Part shown: one piece after another, positions 26,364 to 37,110 of the stretch
Position numbering within the stretch: position 1 is the first letter of the stretch
Layout: every line of letters starts with the position of its first letter
Assembly (NCBI RefSeq): GCF_019890675.1
Contig: NZ_JAIOAA010000005.1
Coordinates: 124,001-188,000 of the forward strand
Length of the DNA: 64,000 nt
Source: Micromonospora sp. PLK6-60
Lineage (GTDB): Bacteria; Actinomycetota; Actinomycetes; Mycobacteriales; Micromonosporaceae
Reading direction: 5' to 3'
Made by a program: the position numbers and the translations under genes
The notes under the pieces: generated by a model
What the model was told of the DNA's origin: nothing
Seen by the model: only the letters and a program-made list of their open reading frames with translations
The model's database searches: none

Positions 26364-26591
26364 TCACGCCTTCTTCCGGCGCCGGGCACCGCCGCGCTGA
26401 CGCAGCTGCACCCCGGACTCGGTCAACACCCGGTGGATGAACCCGTAGGATCGTCCGGTCGAGGCCGCGAGCGCGCGGATGCTCTCTCCCCCGGTGTACC
26501 GCTTTACCAGGTCCTTGGCGAGCGTCTGACGCTCGGCCCCGACGATCCGGCGACCCTTCTCAGTGCTGGTGGCTGTGCCGGTGGCTGCCAT
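26364..26591 (-). CDS. small helix-turn-helix protein
   Basis: A 75-residue basic protein, nearly identical to a small HTH protein conserved across actinobacteria (recalled from memory). A central HTH is visible in DLVKRYTGGESIRALAASTG followed by RSYGFIHRVLTESGV. The C-terminus QRGGARRRKKA is strongly basic and resembles nucleoid or DNA-binding tails. TGAGGAA precedes the ATG by about 6 nt. The upstream region (26592-26795) is unusually AT-rich for this genome and probably holds its promoter. The regulon is unknown. Confidence 0.9.
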   Translation of the reverse strand: MAATGTATSTEKGRRIVGAERQTLAKDLVKRYTGGESIRALAASTGRSYGFIHRVLTESGVQLRQRGGARRRKKA

Positions 26592-26795
26592 GCTGATTCC
26601 TCACGTCCCAGACTGTGCGGTTCGGATACGGTCCCACCTATTAGACCGCCTCGAACGATCATGCGCCAGATATCAACTCTTCGCCAACCGACACGCTATG
26701 GAGTGTCACCTTCCCGATAGAGTGACGCTGCCGACCGGCCGGAGCGCCTCCACCAGGCGGATCATGGCCGCCCACCGGGGCCGTACGCTGCCCCG

Positions 26796-27398
26796 ATGAC
26801 CGACCTGCTGGCGAGCGCGGCCGGTGCCGCCCTCGTCTTCGCCGCCACCAACCTCGACGACGTCGTGGTGCTCACCATGCTGTTCGTGGCGGCCCGAGGA
26901 ACCGGCCGACCCCGACCCCGGGACATCGTTGCCGGCCAATACCTCGGCATCGGCGCACTGGTCGGGGCCGCCGTGGTCGCGGCGGCCGGCCTGCTGGTGG
27001 TCCCCGACCCGTGGACCGGCCTGCTCGGCCTGCTGCCGATCGCCCTCGGCGTACGGGCGCTGGTCGCCCGCGCCACCGACGACGGCCCGCCGGCCGTGGT
27101 CGGCAGCCTGCTCGGGGTGGCCGGGGTGACCATCGCCAACGGCGCCGACAACATCGCCGTCTACGTGCCGGTGTTCCGCACCCTCGACCCGGCGACCGGC
27201 CTGGTCTGGCTGCTGGTCTTCGCCGCGCTGGTGGCCGTCTGGTGCGCGGTCGCCGCCCTGCTCGGCGGCCACCCCCGGGTGGTCGGCCTGCTCGGCCGGG
27301 TGGGGCACTGGCTGGTCCCGGCCGTCTTCATCGCCATCGGCGCCACCATCCTGCTCACCTCCGGCGTGGTGCCCCACCTCGCCGCCCGGCTCGGCTGA
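26796..27398 (+). CDS. CadD-like cadmium/cation transporter
   Basis: A 200-residue integral membrane protein with about five or six helices, related to the CadD branch of the LysE superfamily. Two half-repeats carry acidic motifs: AATNLDDVVVLTMLF near the N-terminus and IANGADNIAVYVPVFRTL in the middle. CadD proteins export or sequester divalent cations such as Cd. The ATG has no strong ribosome binding site and may be leaderless or nearly so. It is divergent from the HTH gene. A role in metal tolerance is inferred from family only. Confidence 0.8.
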   Translation: MTDLLASAAGAALVFAATNLDDVVVLTMLFVAARGTGRPRPRDIVAGQYLGIGALVGAAVVAAAGLLVVPDPWTGLLGLLPIALGVRALVARATDDGPPAVVGSLLGVAGVTIANGADNIAVYVPVFRTLDPATGLVWLLVFAALVAVWCAVAALLGGHPRVVGLLGRVGHWLVPAVFIAIGATILLTSGVVPHLAARLG

Positions 27399-27450
27399 GC
27401 ATCGCACCTGCCGGCCCGGCTGAGCATCACGGCTGCCGGCCCGGCTGAGC
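27392..27450. repeat. 25-bp tandem repeat at the 3' end of the CadD-like gene
   Basis: Two 25-bp units beginning CGGCTGAGCATC and ending TGCCGGCC (27392-27416, 27417-27441), plus a 9-bp partial copy. The first unit includes the stop codon of the transporter gene. Confidence 0.7.
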
Positions 27451-27517
27451 CCCGCGCCACCGCAACGGATGCGGTGCGGGGCCGGGCGCGACGGAAGCGG
27501 TGCGCCGCCGGGCGCGG

Positions 27518-29122
<1,605 letters not shown>

Positions 29123-29369
29123 TTCGAGGACTCGCTCTCGGGGGGTCTGGAAGGGCTGACTCAGGGCACGCGAAAGCGCCGGCGGGTCATCACTTCCCGT
29201 CGGCGCGGGGCCGTTCAGCCTTCGCAGCGCAGCACGGGACAAGTGTACCGGGGCCGCCCCGGCGACCGATCCGGATTACCTGACAAGATCATCGGGTATC
29301 CGAATTGCCGTCCGGACCCGGTCCGGCACCGCAACCCCCAAAAGTGATTTTTCGGTGATCGGGGTCAAC

Positions 29370-30281
29370 ATGGAGCTGAACGAGAACGCGCGGATCGACA
29401 CCAGCCAGGTGGAGGACCGGCGAGGGTCCGGAGGCGGCGGCGGGATGGGCATCCCGATCCCCATCGGCGGCGGCCGGGGCGGGATCGTGGGCATCATCAT
29501 CGCCGTGCTGGTGGCGCTCGTCGGCGGCGGCTTCGGGCTGAACGCGATGAACGACGGCGGCGACGCGGCCGGCGACAACACGGCACTGAAGGAGAAGTGC
29601 GACCAGTCGGACGCGCTCCAGCAGCTGGACTGCCGCAACACGGCCTACATCAACTCGATCCAGGCGTACTGGAACAAGGCCATGCCGGAGGTCTTCGGCG
29701 AGCGGTACCAGCCGTCGAAGACCATTTTCTTCAGCCAGGCCGTCAACACCGGCTGCGGTAACGCCGACTCCGGCGTCGGCCCGTTCTACTGCCCCGCCGA
29801 CGACAAGGTCTACATCGACCTGACCTTCTACCAGGTGCTCGCCGAGCAGCTCGGCGCCGAGGGCGAGTTCGCCCAGCCGTACGTGCTGGCCCACGAGTAC
29901 GGCCACCACGTGCAGGACCTGCTCGGCACCGAGGCGCAGATGCGCCGCCAGCAGCAGCGCGACCCCAACAACGCCAACGCGCTCTCGGTCAAGCTGGAGC
30001 TGCAGGCCGACTGCTACGCCGGCGCCTGGGCCAAGAACGCCACCGGCACCGCCGACGAGGTGGGCGTGAAGATCTTCAAGAGCATCACCGAGCAGGACAT
30101 CCAGCAGGCGATCGACACCGCGGAGAAGATCGGCGACGACGCCATCTCCAAGCGGGCCAACCGCCCGGTCAACCCGGAGGAGTTCACCCACGGCTCGTCC
30201 GAGCAGCGCAAGCAGTGGTTCACCAAGGGCTACGAGAGCGGCAGCCCCAAGTCCTGCGACACCTTCGGCACCAGCCAGTAG
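29370..30281 (+). CDS. neutral zinc metallopeptidase (putative YpfJ-like)
   Basis: A 303-residue membrane-anchored protein. The N-terminus is short and charged, then Gly-rich, followed by one transmembrane helix at about residues 38-58. The extracellular domain carries the zinc motif HEYGHH (His175-Glu176, His179) and a downstream ELQADCYAGAW that supplies the third ligand Glu. Two Cys pairs (CDQS...LDCRN and GCGN...FYCP) are probably disulfides. This is the neutral zinc metallopeptidase family (ypfJ/KPN type), of unknown physiological substrate. The ATG at 29370 (MELNENARID) is preferred over the upstream GTG because CGGGG is well spaced. It is divergent from the ABC-F gene. Confidence 0.9.
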   Translation: MELNENARIDTSQVEDRRGSGGGGGMGIPIPIGGGRGGIVGIIIAVLVALVGGGFGLNAMNDGGDAAGDNTALKEKCDQSDALQQLDCRNTAYINSIQAYWNKAMPEVFGERYQPSKTIFFSQAVNTGCGNADSGVGPFYCPADDKVYIDLTFYQVLAEQLGAEGEFAQPYVLAHEYGHHVQDLLGTEAQMRRQQQRDPNNANALSVKLELQADCYAGAWAKNATGTADEVGVKIFKSITEQDIQQAIDTAEKIGDDAISKRANRPVNPEEFTHGSSEQRKQWFTKGYESGSPKSCDTFGTSQ

Positions 30282-30300
30282 GCGCGAGCGCTCAGCACCC

Positions 30301-30351
30301 GGGCCGCCGGCCCGCACCGCCCAGTCCTGCGGCGGCGCGGTCCGGCGGCCC
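30301..30351. terminator. hairpin between convergent genes
   Basis: A 10-bp perfect outer stem (GGGCCGCCGG and CCGGCGGCCC) with further G/C pairing inside, between the zinc peptidase and the RCC1-repeat gene. Confidence 0.65.
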
Positions 30352-30370
30352 GTTCTGGTGACCCGACCGG

Positions 30371-31582
30371 TCAGGCCGGGAAGGTCACCTGGGCCGGAGT
30401 GGGCCGGCCGGTGGTCGTGCCGTCACCCAACTGCCCACCGCTGTTGTCGCCCCAGCACCACAGGCTGCCGTCGGTGCGGATCGCACAGCCGTGGTCGCTG
30501 ACCGCGAGCCCGCCGCTCCAGGTGGTGGCGGTGCCGACCCGGGTCGGCGCGGACCGGTGGGTGGTGGTGCCGTCCCCCACCTGCCCGAAGGCGTTCTTGC
30601 CCCAGCACCACAGGCTGCCGTCGGTGCGCACCGCGCACGACGTGTCGCCGCTCGCGTCGATCCGGCTCCAGCTGGTGGTCGTGCCGACCTGCACCGGCGC
30701 GGTCTGGTAGTTGCCGCTCACCCCCAACTGCCCGTAGCCGTTCTCCCCCCAGCACCACAGGGCACCGGAGCGGATCCCGCAGCTGTGCGCGTATCCGGCC
30801 GTGACACCGGACCAGGTGGCCGCGGTGCCGACCTGCGCCGGCGTCGTCTGCGAGCCCAGGAAGCCGAGACCGAGCTGACCGTCCGAGCTGAGACCCCAGC
30901 ACCACAGCGTGCCGTCCGTGCGGACCCCGCAGGTGTGCCCGAAGCCGGTCGAGACGCTCGCCCAGTTGGTCGCCGTGCCGACCTGGAGCGGGGTGCTCGC
31001 CACCCACGGCGAGCTGCCGACGCCCAACTGCGCGGTCCGGTTGAAGCCCCAACACCAGAGGGTGCCGTCGGTCCGTACGGCGCAGGTGTGCTCCGGGCCG
31101 GCGCTGACCCTGGCCCAGGTGGTGGCGGTGCCGACCTGCACCGGCGTGCTCCGGCTCGTGGTGCTGCCGTCGCCGAGCTGGCCCCGGAAGTTCCCACCCC
31201 AGCACCACAGCGTCCCGTCCGTCCGGACCGCACAGGTGTGCCCGGAGCCGGCGTCGACACCGGTCCAGGTAGCGGTGCCGACCCGAGCCGGGGTGCTCCG
31301 GTTCGTGGTGGTCCCATCACCGAGCTGCCCGGCGTAGTTCGAGCCCCAGCACCACAGCCCACCGTCGGCGTTGATCGCGCACGTGTGTGCGCCGCCCGCG
31401 GTGACGCTGGTGACCGCCGGGGCGGCGAGCGCGGCGCGCTCGGCGGTGCCCGCGGTCGCCGGGCCGGTCGTCAGTGCGGCGGTGAGCACGAGACTCCCGA
31501 CGCAGATGGCCGCCGCAGCGGCGAGAAGCCTGGTCGCACGGCGCCACCGGGCCTGGAGCCGGCCGTCCTGATGTCCGCTCAT
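30371..31582 (-). CDS. secreted RCC1-repeat (beta-propeller) protein
   Basis: A 403-residue protein. It has a signal peptide: [18 protein letters not shown] continues into a hydrophobic run and an ATAG-type cleavage site. The mature part consists of seven to eight RCC1-like repeats of about 48 residues. Each carries a core of the form [15 protein letters not shown] followed by QLGDGTT and PVQVG. Every repeat has a Cys pair (TCAxR and LWCWG), so disulfides probably brace each blade. RCC1 propellers usually bind proteins; no enzymatic site is visible. The ATG at 31582 is chosen for GGGAGAG about 8 nt upstream and for placing the signal peptide near the N-terminus. Monocistronic. Function unknown. 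Confidence 0.86.
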   Translation of the reverse strand: MSGHQDGRLQARWRRATRLLAAAAAICVGSLVLTAALTTGPATAGTAERAALAAPAVTSVTAGGAHTCAINADGGLWCWGSNYAGQLGDGTTTNRSTPARVGTATWTGVDAGSGHTCAVRTDGTLWCWGGNFRGQLGDGSTTSRSTPVQVGTATTWARVSAGPEHTCAVRTDGTLWCWGFNRTAQLGVGSSPWVASTPLQVGTATNWASVSTGFGHTCGVRTDGTLWCWGLSSDGQLGLGFLGSQTTPAQVGTAATWSGVTAGYAHSCGIRSGALWCWGENGYGQLGVSGNYQTAPVQVGTTTSWSRIDASGDTSCAVRTDGSLWCWGKNAFGQVGDGTTTHRSAPTRVGTATTWSGGLAVSDHGCAIRTDGSLWCWGDNSGGQLGDGTTTGRPTPAQVTFPA

Positions 31583-31747
31583 GAAATTGTTCTCTCCCAA
31601 CGATGTCGGTGCCTGAATGGCGGAGGCGAAGCTGCCCCGGCGGGTCGCCCGGAGACCCACCACTTCACGGCACCAACCTTAAGCATCGGTTCAGCTCGAT
31701 GCGTCGTCGGCGAGGGTGATTGACCTGCTTTAGGTGATCTTTCCCGT

Positions 31748-32386
31748 TCAGCGGACCAGGATGTGGACCGCCCGGGCGGCGGCGACGGCCGCGACCAGCA
31801 CCGCGTGCCGGGGTTCCGGCACGTCGAGCAGGCGCTCCGCGCGCAACGCCACGAGCGGGGCCAGCCGCCGGTCGGCCAGCACGGTGTCCACCGCCCGCCG
31901 GTCACCGCCGCAGACCAGCGCGGCCAGCGTCGCCACCTCCGGCAGCAGCAGGCGTACGGCCAGGTCGGCGGCATCACCCAGGGCCGCCTTCGCCTGGTTG
32001 TCGCGCCGCCGGGCGAAGCGCTGCTGCGACCAGCCGCCCGCGGCGGTGCGCCCCTGCACGTACCGGGTGTCCACCTTGGAGACGGTCAGCTCCTCCCCCG
32101 CCGCCACGCCGATCGCCACCGCGCCCTTGCGGGCCAGCAGCAGGCCGATCCGGCGGGGCGCGGTGGCCGCCGCCACAAAGGCGGTCAGGTCCGCGCCGGC
32201 CGGGGCGCCCGGCGGGGCGTGCAGCTCGGCCGTCGCGCCGTCCGGGGCGGCGAGCAGCAGGCCGTACGGCTGGGCGGTGATGGTGGGCGGGCCGTGCCGG
32301 TCGGTGAAGCCGGCCACCCAGCGGGCCGTGCGCTCCGGGCCGATCTCGACCCACCGCCCGCCGCCGGCCGCGGGTCTGCTGCTCAT
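31748..32386 (-). CDS. acVLRF1-type peptidyl-tRNA hydrolase (Vms1-like release factor)
   Basis: A 212-residue protein matching the actinobacterial Vms1-like release factor 1 family. The signature is GGWSQQRFARRRDNQA (residues 117-132), where the Gln of SQQR plays the role of the GGQ of release factors. The flanking segments ELTVSKVDTRYVQGRT and AVDTVLADRRL fit the eRF1-domain-2 fold. Such proteins cleave peptidyl-tRNA on stalled ribosomes. No zinc-binding or other accessory domain is present. The ATG at 32386 (MSSRPAAGGGRW) gives the usual length; an upstream in-frame extension is not conserved. It lies alone. Confidence 0.85.
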   Translation of the reverse strand: MSSRPAAGGGRWVEIGPERTARWVAGFTDRHGPPTITAQPYGLLLAAPDGATAELHAPPGAPAGADLTAFVAAATAPRRIGLLLARKGAVAIGVAAGEELTVSKVDTRYVQGRTAAGGWSQQRFARRRDNQAKAALGDAADLAVRLLLPEVATLAALVCGGDRRAVDTVLADRRLAPLVALRAERLLDVPEPRHAVLVAAVAAARAVHILVR

Positions 32387-32545
32387 GCCACGACCGTACG
32401 ACACCCGCAGCGGGGGCACCGGCGCGCCGGCCGTCACCGGTGACCGACATGCGGGAGCTGGGGCTGTCCTCCGGCGACGACCACCCCATTCGCCGCACCT
32501 CGGGGCCAACGGTCCTCCGGGGCCGCGAGCCGGGGTGCTCCGCCG

Positions 32546-32764
32546 TCAGGTTGGGGCGTCGTCCCGCCCGGCGGCGCGCCGCGCCTCGCGGCGAAGTTGC
32601 ACGAAACGGAAGATCCCGGCCGCCACCAGAACGACCGCAGCGGTCTTGGCCTGGCTCCAGTAGCTCGCCAGGTCATCGGAGCGGAACACGAAGGTCACCA
32701 CCGGGACAACCACGACCATCGCCACCACAAGCCTGCCCATCTCCGCCAGCCATTGACGAAGCAT
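32546..32764 (-). CDS. small membrane protein
   Basis: A 72-residue protein with a hydrophobic helix LVVAMVVVVPVVTFVF (about residues 12-28) and a second weaker one (TAAVVLVAAGIFRFVQL), followed by a basic tail. Not recognised as a known family. A strong ribosome binding site (GGGGAGCGGGA) lies before the ATG at 32764, which is the main evidence for its being a gene. Same strand as, and 160 bp upstream of, the acVLRF1 gene. Confidence 0.65.
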   Translation of the reverse strand: MLRQWLAEMGRLVVAMVVVVPVVTFVFRSDDLASYWSQAKTAAVVLVAAGIFRFVQLRREARRAAGRDDAPT

Positions 32765-32864
32765 CAGTCCCGCTCCCCTCGTAGATCGTGCTGTTTCCGG
32801 GATCGGGTGGCCTCCGACGCGCGTCGAGGCCACTACTTCCACGATTCAGGGTGAGCTGAACAGC

Positions 32865-32903
32865 GATCCGGGAGGGCACCCGGAGCGGGTGCCCTCCCGG
32901 ATC
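32865..32903. terminator. hairpin terminator after the metalloprotease gene
   Basis: A perfect 17-bp stem (GATCCGGGAGGGCACCC and complement) with a 5-nt loop, just downstream of the minus-strand metalloprotease stop codon. Confidence 0.85.
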
Positions 32904-32913
32904 AGCCACGCCG

Positions 32914-35900
32914 TCAGTGGACGGTGAGGTTGCCGCTCGTCAGGGTGACCTCGGCGGTCCCGCCACCCGTCCAGTCGGACGAGAAGAGGAGGGCGCCGCC
33001 CTGCCACAGGGTGACCCCGACGGTGTCGGTCCGGCCGGGAGCGCCCCGGTCGGTGACCGTCACCGCCAGCGTCAGGTCACCGGCGACCAGCTTGCCGGTG
33101 CTGTCGTACAGGCTGGCCCGGTAGCGCACCTGGGCGGTCCTGCCCGCCGAGGTGATGCCGAGCCCGTCGACCGTGCTGGCCCTGACCGTGTACGCCCGGC
33201 CGCCGGAGCGGAAGGCGACGGTCGCGTCACCCGAGGCGGCCTTGCCGGCCGTGGCCGGCTTCGCGGTCAGGTCCACCGCCACCTTCGACCTCGCGTCGGC
33301 CGGGTACGCCCCGGCGGAGCGGGTGGCGGTGAACTCGCCGTCACCGGTGAGGAAGCCGCCGTCGGAGACCCCGACCGTCACCTGGGCGCTGGTGGCGCCG
33401 GTGTAGTACCCGCCGACCGTGGCGGTGACGGTGTGCGCGCCCGCCGGCAGGCTGGCCGTGCACGCCGCGGAGCCACTCGTGGTGGCCGCGCCGAGCGGTT
33501 CCACCGCCGCGGTGCAGAGCGGCACGCCGCCCTCGGAGAAGGTGACGGTGGCGTTGCGGACGTCACCGGCGGTGGTGTCCGTCGCCCCGGGCAGCACCGA
33601 GCTGTCCCGGACCACGGCCCGCAGCAGGGCCGTGCCGGCGGCGGCGCCGGTGGTCACCAGCGTGTCACCGGCCCAGGTCGCCGCCGCGTCCTCGGCGGTG
33701 ACCGTGACGGTGAACGAGGTGCTGCCGGTCAGGCCGGCGTCGTCGGACACCGTCACGGTGACCGGGTAGTCGCCCGGAGCCGCCGTGGTGGTGCCGGTGA
33801 CCGTCCAGCTCCGGCTGCCGGGGCGGGCGTCCGCCGCGGAGGTGCCCGCCACGGCCAGGGACAGGCCGGCCGGCAGCCCCGCGGCGGACGCGGTCAGCGC
33901 CGCCCCGGCGGTGTCGCCGTCGGTCGCGGTGACGGTGACGGTCGGCGCGAGCGCGTCGCTGTACTGGACGCGGGCGCCGCCGGCCGGCGCGTCGTTGGCG
34001 ACGACGGGGGCGGAGCGGATGGTGAGGTCGGCATCGTTGACGTCGAAGAAGACGTTGCCGACCGCCTCGATCTTGATCCGGGCCCGGCTGGTCGCCACGT
34101 TGGGCACGGTCACCGTGGCGCTGCCGGTGTTCGCGGTCCGCTCGGCCAGCACGTACGGGAAGGTCAGCCCGCCGTCCGCGGAGAGCGAGATCTTCACCTC
34201 GGCGGTGTTGACCGGCGCCGCGTCGGTGCCGGCCACGTCCCAGGTCACCGTCTGGGTCGAGCCGCCGTCCAGCACGGCCGCGGAGCCCTGCGAGGTGACC
34301 AGGAACGGCCCGGCGTCCGGCGCCAGCACCACCGCGACGTCGGCGCTGCCGAGGCCGCCGCCGCCGAGCCGCCCGTCCCGGGCGGTCAGCTTGAAGTGCA
34401 GGGTCCGGTCGTTGGTGAAGCCGACCCAGTCGCGGGTGGGCAGGAACTCGGAGTAGCAGTCCACCAGCTCGGCCGGCACGTTCGACGCGCCACCGGTGGG
34501 CGGCGGCGCCGGCGCGGCCGGGCAGGCGCCCGTCTTCGCGTTCGTGTTGCCGGCCAGGATCTGCCGCAGGTCCGGGAAGACCCGGGTCGAGTCGGTGCCC
34601 ACCGCGTTCAGGCCCGGCGAGTGGTACTTCAGGGTGTCGGTCGGCGACACGTACGCCGCCTCGCTGAACACCCGGAACAGCGGGCCGTTGGTCTTGGTGT
34701 TGTTGACCAGGGCGGTGCCGGCGGCGGCGCCCCGGTCGTTCTGCTCCCACAGGTAGGTGAGCGGGTCGCCGTCGGCGTCGGTGGCGGCACCGGTCAGCGC
34801 GAACGGCGTACGCACCGGGATGGTGACGGTGTCCGGCACGGTGACCACCGGGGCGTGGTTGGCGGTTTCCTCGACCAGGTGGCCGCCGTTGTCGATGGCG
34901 CCGCCCTTGGCGGTCTCGCCGACGAAGCCGGCCGCGCCGGAGAGGTTGGTCAGCCCGAGCGCGTCGACGTTCGTCGTGGCCAGGGTGCCGCCGAAGGTGA
35001 CCTGGAAGCCGGTGTCGGCGAGGGTGCCGCTGCCACCGAAGGCGGCGACGGTGACCGTCGCGCCGGCCGGCCAGCCGGCGATCCCCTCGATGGCCGCCTT
35101 GATGCCGGCGGTGGTGTAGTTGGCGCCCCGCACGATCGGTGCCGAGTCGGCGCCCGCCCAGCGCACGGTGAACGAGTCGCCGTCGGTGTCGAAGTCGCGC
35201 AGCGAGACGGTCTGCACCTCGTTGATGGCCGGCCGGACCGAGGTCACGTAGTTGGTGATCTCGGTGTAGCTGCGGTGCGACCAGTACGGGTCGCTGTGCG
35301 GCTGGAGGTTGTCCTGCTGGCAGATGCCCGCGTACGCCATGATCGACGAGCCGCTGCCCGGCTCGTACGAGTTGGCCGCGCTGCGGTTGCCGCCGGAGCA
35401 GTTGTACTGGGTGCCGTTGAAGGTGTGGTTGCCGGCGAACTGGTGGCCCATCTCGTGCGACACGTAGTCCACCGCGTAGAAGTCACCGATCGGGGTGGGC
35501 AGGCCGGTGCAGCCCTGCGCCTTGCTGTTGCCGCCGATCACGCCGAGGCTGGCCACGCCACCGCCGTTGACACCGAGTCCGATGTGGCCGACGTCGTAGT
35601 TGCTGGCGCCGACGAGCTGACCGAGCACGATCCGGTTGCGGCTGAGCGTGCTGCTGCCGCACGAGGTGAGCTGCTGCGGGGTGAAGCAGGCCGCCGCGCC
35701 GCACGGGCCGTTCGGCTCGGTGGCCAGGGCCGGGGTGTTCAGGTTGGTCTTGTCGGTGTCGTTGATCAGCACGAGCCGGATGGCGGTCTCGTCCTCGTAG
35801 ATCTGGGTCACCCGGTTCATCAGCGTCACCTTGGCGGCGGTGACGTTCTCCGCGCCGAAGAAGGTGGCGTACGACGGGTCGGTCACCAGGGCGACCCGGT

Positions 35901-36615
35901 AGGTGCGCAGCTTGACCAGCGGACCGGCCGGCACCTCGGCCTGCGCCCCGGCGACCTCGTCGGCCAGCGCGTGGGCCGCGTCGGTGACGTCCTCCCGCTC
36001 GACGAACGTGCCGTGCGGGTTCTCCAGGTCCCGGGCGAAGTAGCTCGCGTAGAGGCTCTGGTCGAGGTGGTAGTAGGGGTCGACGTACCAGTTCCCGGCC
36101 GCCGAGCGGACCGAGGCGTGGAAGCCCAGCGGGGTGAGGTCCGCCCGGACGGTCGCGGTGGGGTCGTCCACACCCTTGCCCGCGTACGTGGTGATCTCGG
36201 GATGCTTCGCCGCGAGACCGGCCTCCATCACCGGGGAGTTGACCAGTTCGAAGCGCTGGAGGGTGCCGTCGGGGGCGGGCAGCGACACGATCTGCCGCTG
36301 CGGGGCGGCGGCCTTCACGCGCTCGCGCGGCGCCCGGTCGAGGCTGCTCTTCAGGCCGCTGCGGTCCAGGGTGAACGCGGCCAGCCGCTTCGCCTTGACG
36401 GTGGCCTTCTTGCCGCCCTTGGTGGGCGCCGGCTTGCCGTCCACCTTGCGCCACGGGCCGCTGTCGGCGGGCGGGGCGGCACCGGCCGCCGGGGGCGCCG
36501 CCAGCGCCGGCAGGGCCGTCGCCACCAGGGCGGTGACCAGTAGGGTGACGATCCGCCGCCGGGGCCGGCCGCCGGGGGCGCGGTCGCGCGGCGGGCGCGT
36601 CAGGATTTTCCTCAA
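32914..36615 (-). CDS. secreted reprolysin-like zinc metalloprotease with C-terminal beta domains
   Basis: About 1233 residues. The signal peptide is basic then hydrophobic (GGRPRRRIVTLLVTALVATA) and ends in an Ala/Pro-rich stretch. A propeptide of about 200 residues follows. The catalytic domain has HEMGHQFAGNH (His387, His391, His397), the HExxHxxGxxH zinc motif of metzincins, with a Met-turn candidate in SSIMAYAG. Downstream are Cys-containing and Ig/cadherin-like regions, including DADGDPLTYLWEQ and TATDGDTAGAALTASAAGLP, ending in a beta-rich C-terminal domain. The start is uncertain: TTG 36615 has GGGAG 5 nt upstream and is preferred over GTG 36684. It may degrade extracellular protein. 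Confidence 0.86.
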   Translation of the reverse strand: MRKILTRPPRDRAPGGRPRRRIVTLLVTALVATALPALAAPPAAGAAPPADSGPWRKVDGKPAPTKGGKKATVKAKRLAAFTLDRSGLKSSLDRAPRERVKAAAPQRQIVSLPAPDGTLQRFELVNSPVMEAGLAAKHPEITTYAGKGVDDPTATVRADLTPLGFHASVRSAAGNWYVDPYYHLDQSLYASYFARDLENPHGTFVEREDVTDAAHALADEVAGAQAEVPAGPLVKLRTYRVALVTDPSYATFFGAENVTAAKVTLMNRVTQIYEDETAIRLVLINDTDKTNLNTPALATEPNGPCGAAACFTPQQLTSCGSSTLSRNRIVLGQLVGASNYDVGHIGLGVNGGGVASLGVIGGNSKAQGCTGLPTPIGDFYAVDYVSHEMGHQFAGNHTFNGTQYNCSGGNRSAANSYEPGSGSSIMAYAGICQQDNLQPHSDPYWSHRSYTEITNYVTSVRPAINEVQTVSLRDFDTDGDSFTVRWAGADSAPIVRGANYTTAGIKAAIEGIAGWPAGATVTVAAFGGSGTLADTGFQVTFGGTLATTNVDALGLTNLSGAAGFVGETAKGGAIDNGGHLVEETANHAPVVTVPDTVTIPVRTPFALTGAATDADGDPLTYLWEQNDRGAAAGTALVNNTKTNGPLFRVFSEAAYVSPTDTLKYHSPGLNAVGTDSTRVFPDLRQILAGNTNAKTGACPAAPAPPPTGGASNVPAELVDCYSEFLPTRDWVGFTNDRTLHFKLTARDGRLGGGGLGSADVAVVLAPDAGPFLVTSQGSAAVLDGGSTQTVTWDVAGTDAAPVNTAEVKISLSADGGLTFPYVLAERTANTGSATVTVPNVATSRARIKIEAVGNVFFDVNDADLTIRSAPVVANDAPAGGARVQYSDALAPTVTVTATDGDTAGAALTASAAGLPAGLSLAVAGTSAADARPGSRSWTVTGTTTAAPGDYPVTVTVSDDAGLTGSTSFTVTVTAEDAAATWAGDTLVTTGAAAGTALLRAVVRDSSVLPGATDTTAGDVRNATVTFSEGGVPLCTAAVEPLGAATTSGSAACTASLPAGAHTVTATVGGYYTGATSAQVTVGVSDGGFLTGDGEFTATRSAGAYPADARSKVAVDLTAKPATAGKAASGDATVAFRSGGRAYTVRASTVDGLGITSAGRTAQVRYRASLYDSTGKLVAGDLTLAVTVTDRGAPGRTDTVGVTLWQGGALLFSSDWTGGGTAEVTLTSGNLTVH

Positions 36616-37110
36616 GGCGTCTCCCTGCTCGCTGAGGGGTGGTGGACGCGTCCGACCTCGCGGGGGGGTGGGCGGGGCGGGCACGGCTGATCCACGGATT
36701 GGTCAGGAACCTAGGCGGACGAACGGATCCCGACATCAGCCGGAAGGATGAGGCGACTGTGGACGGAACGTCGGCCGGGCCCGCCCACCGGGTGACCGCC
36801 GGCCGTCGCCGGGGGCGGCGCACGCGGGAGCGACCGCCCCGACGGCCGATCACAGGTGGTCGGAGATGCAGGAAGACCGATGCGATCGATGCCCGGACCT
36901 GCCGTTTCGGCCGATGCCGCCGTAACACTCCTGAAGATCAACCGTCATGTGGCTGTCACACTTGCGGCCTCCACTGTGGTCGCATCGGCGACCCCGGGCG
37001 GGCGGCGGGCGGGCGGATGCGGGCGCGCGCGACCGGGCGGGCGGGTGCGGGCGCGGGCGGGATCGGGCGGGCGGGCGGGCGGCGCCGCCCGGGGCGGCGG
37101 GCGGCGGGCG
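36616..37110. other. 495-bp region without a gene, including a G-rich tract
   Basis: No convincing coding frame. It contains the upstream region of the metalloprotease. Its last 115 bp (36995-37110) are dominated by GGGC/GGGCG runs on the plus strand. An inverted repeat is faintly visible around 36940-36965 (ATGTGGCTGTCACAC). Confidence 0.55.
36995..37110 (+). repeat. G-rich low-complexity tract with G-quadruplex potential
   Basis: At least ten runs of three or more G within 115 bp, in irregular GGGC, GGGCG and GGGCGC units, such as GGGCGGGCGGGTGCGGGC. It abuts the 3' end of the minus-strand LysE gene, so that transcript would be C-rich here. Confidence 0.7.
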
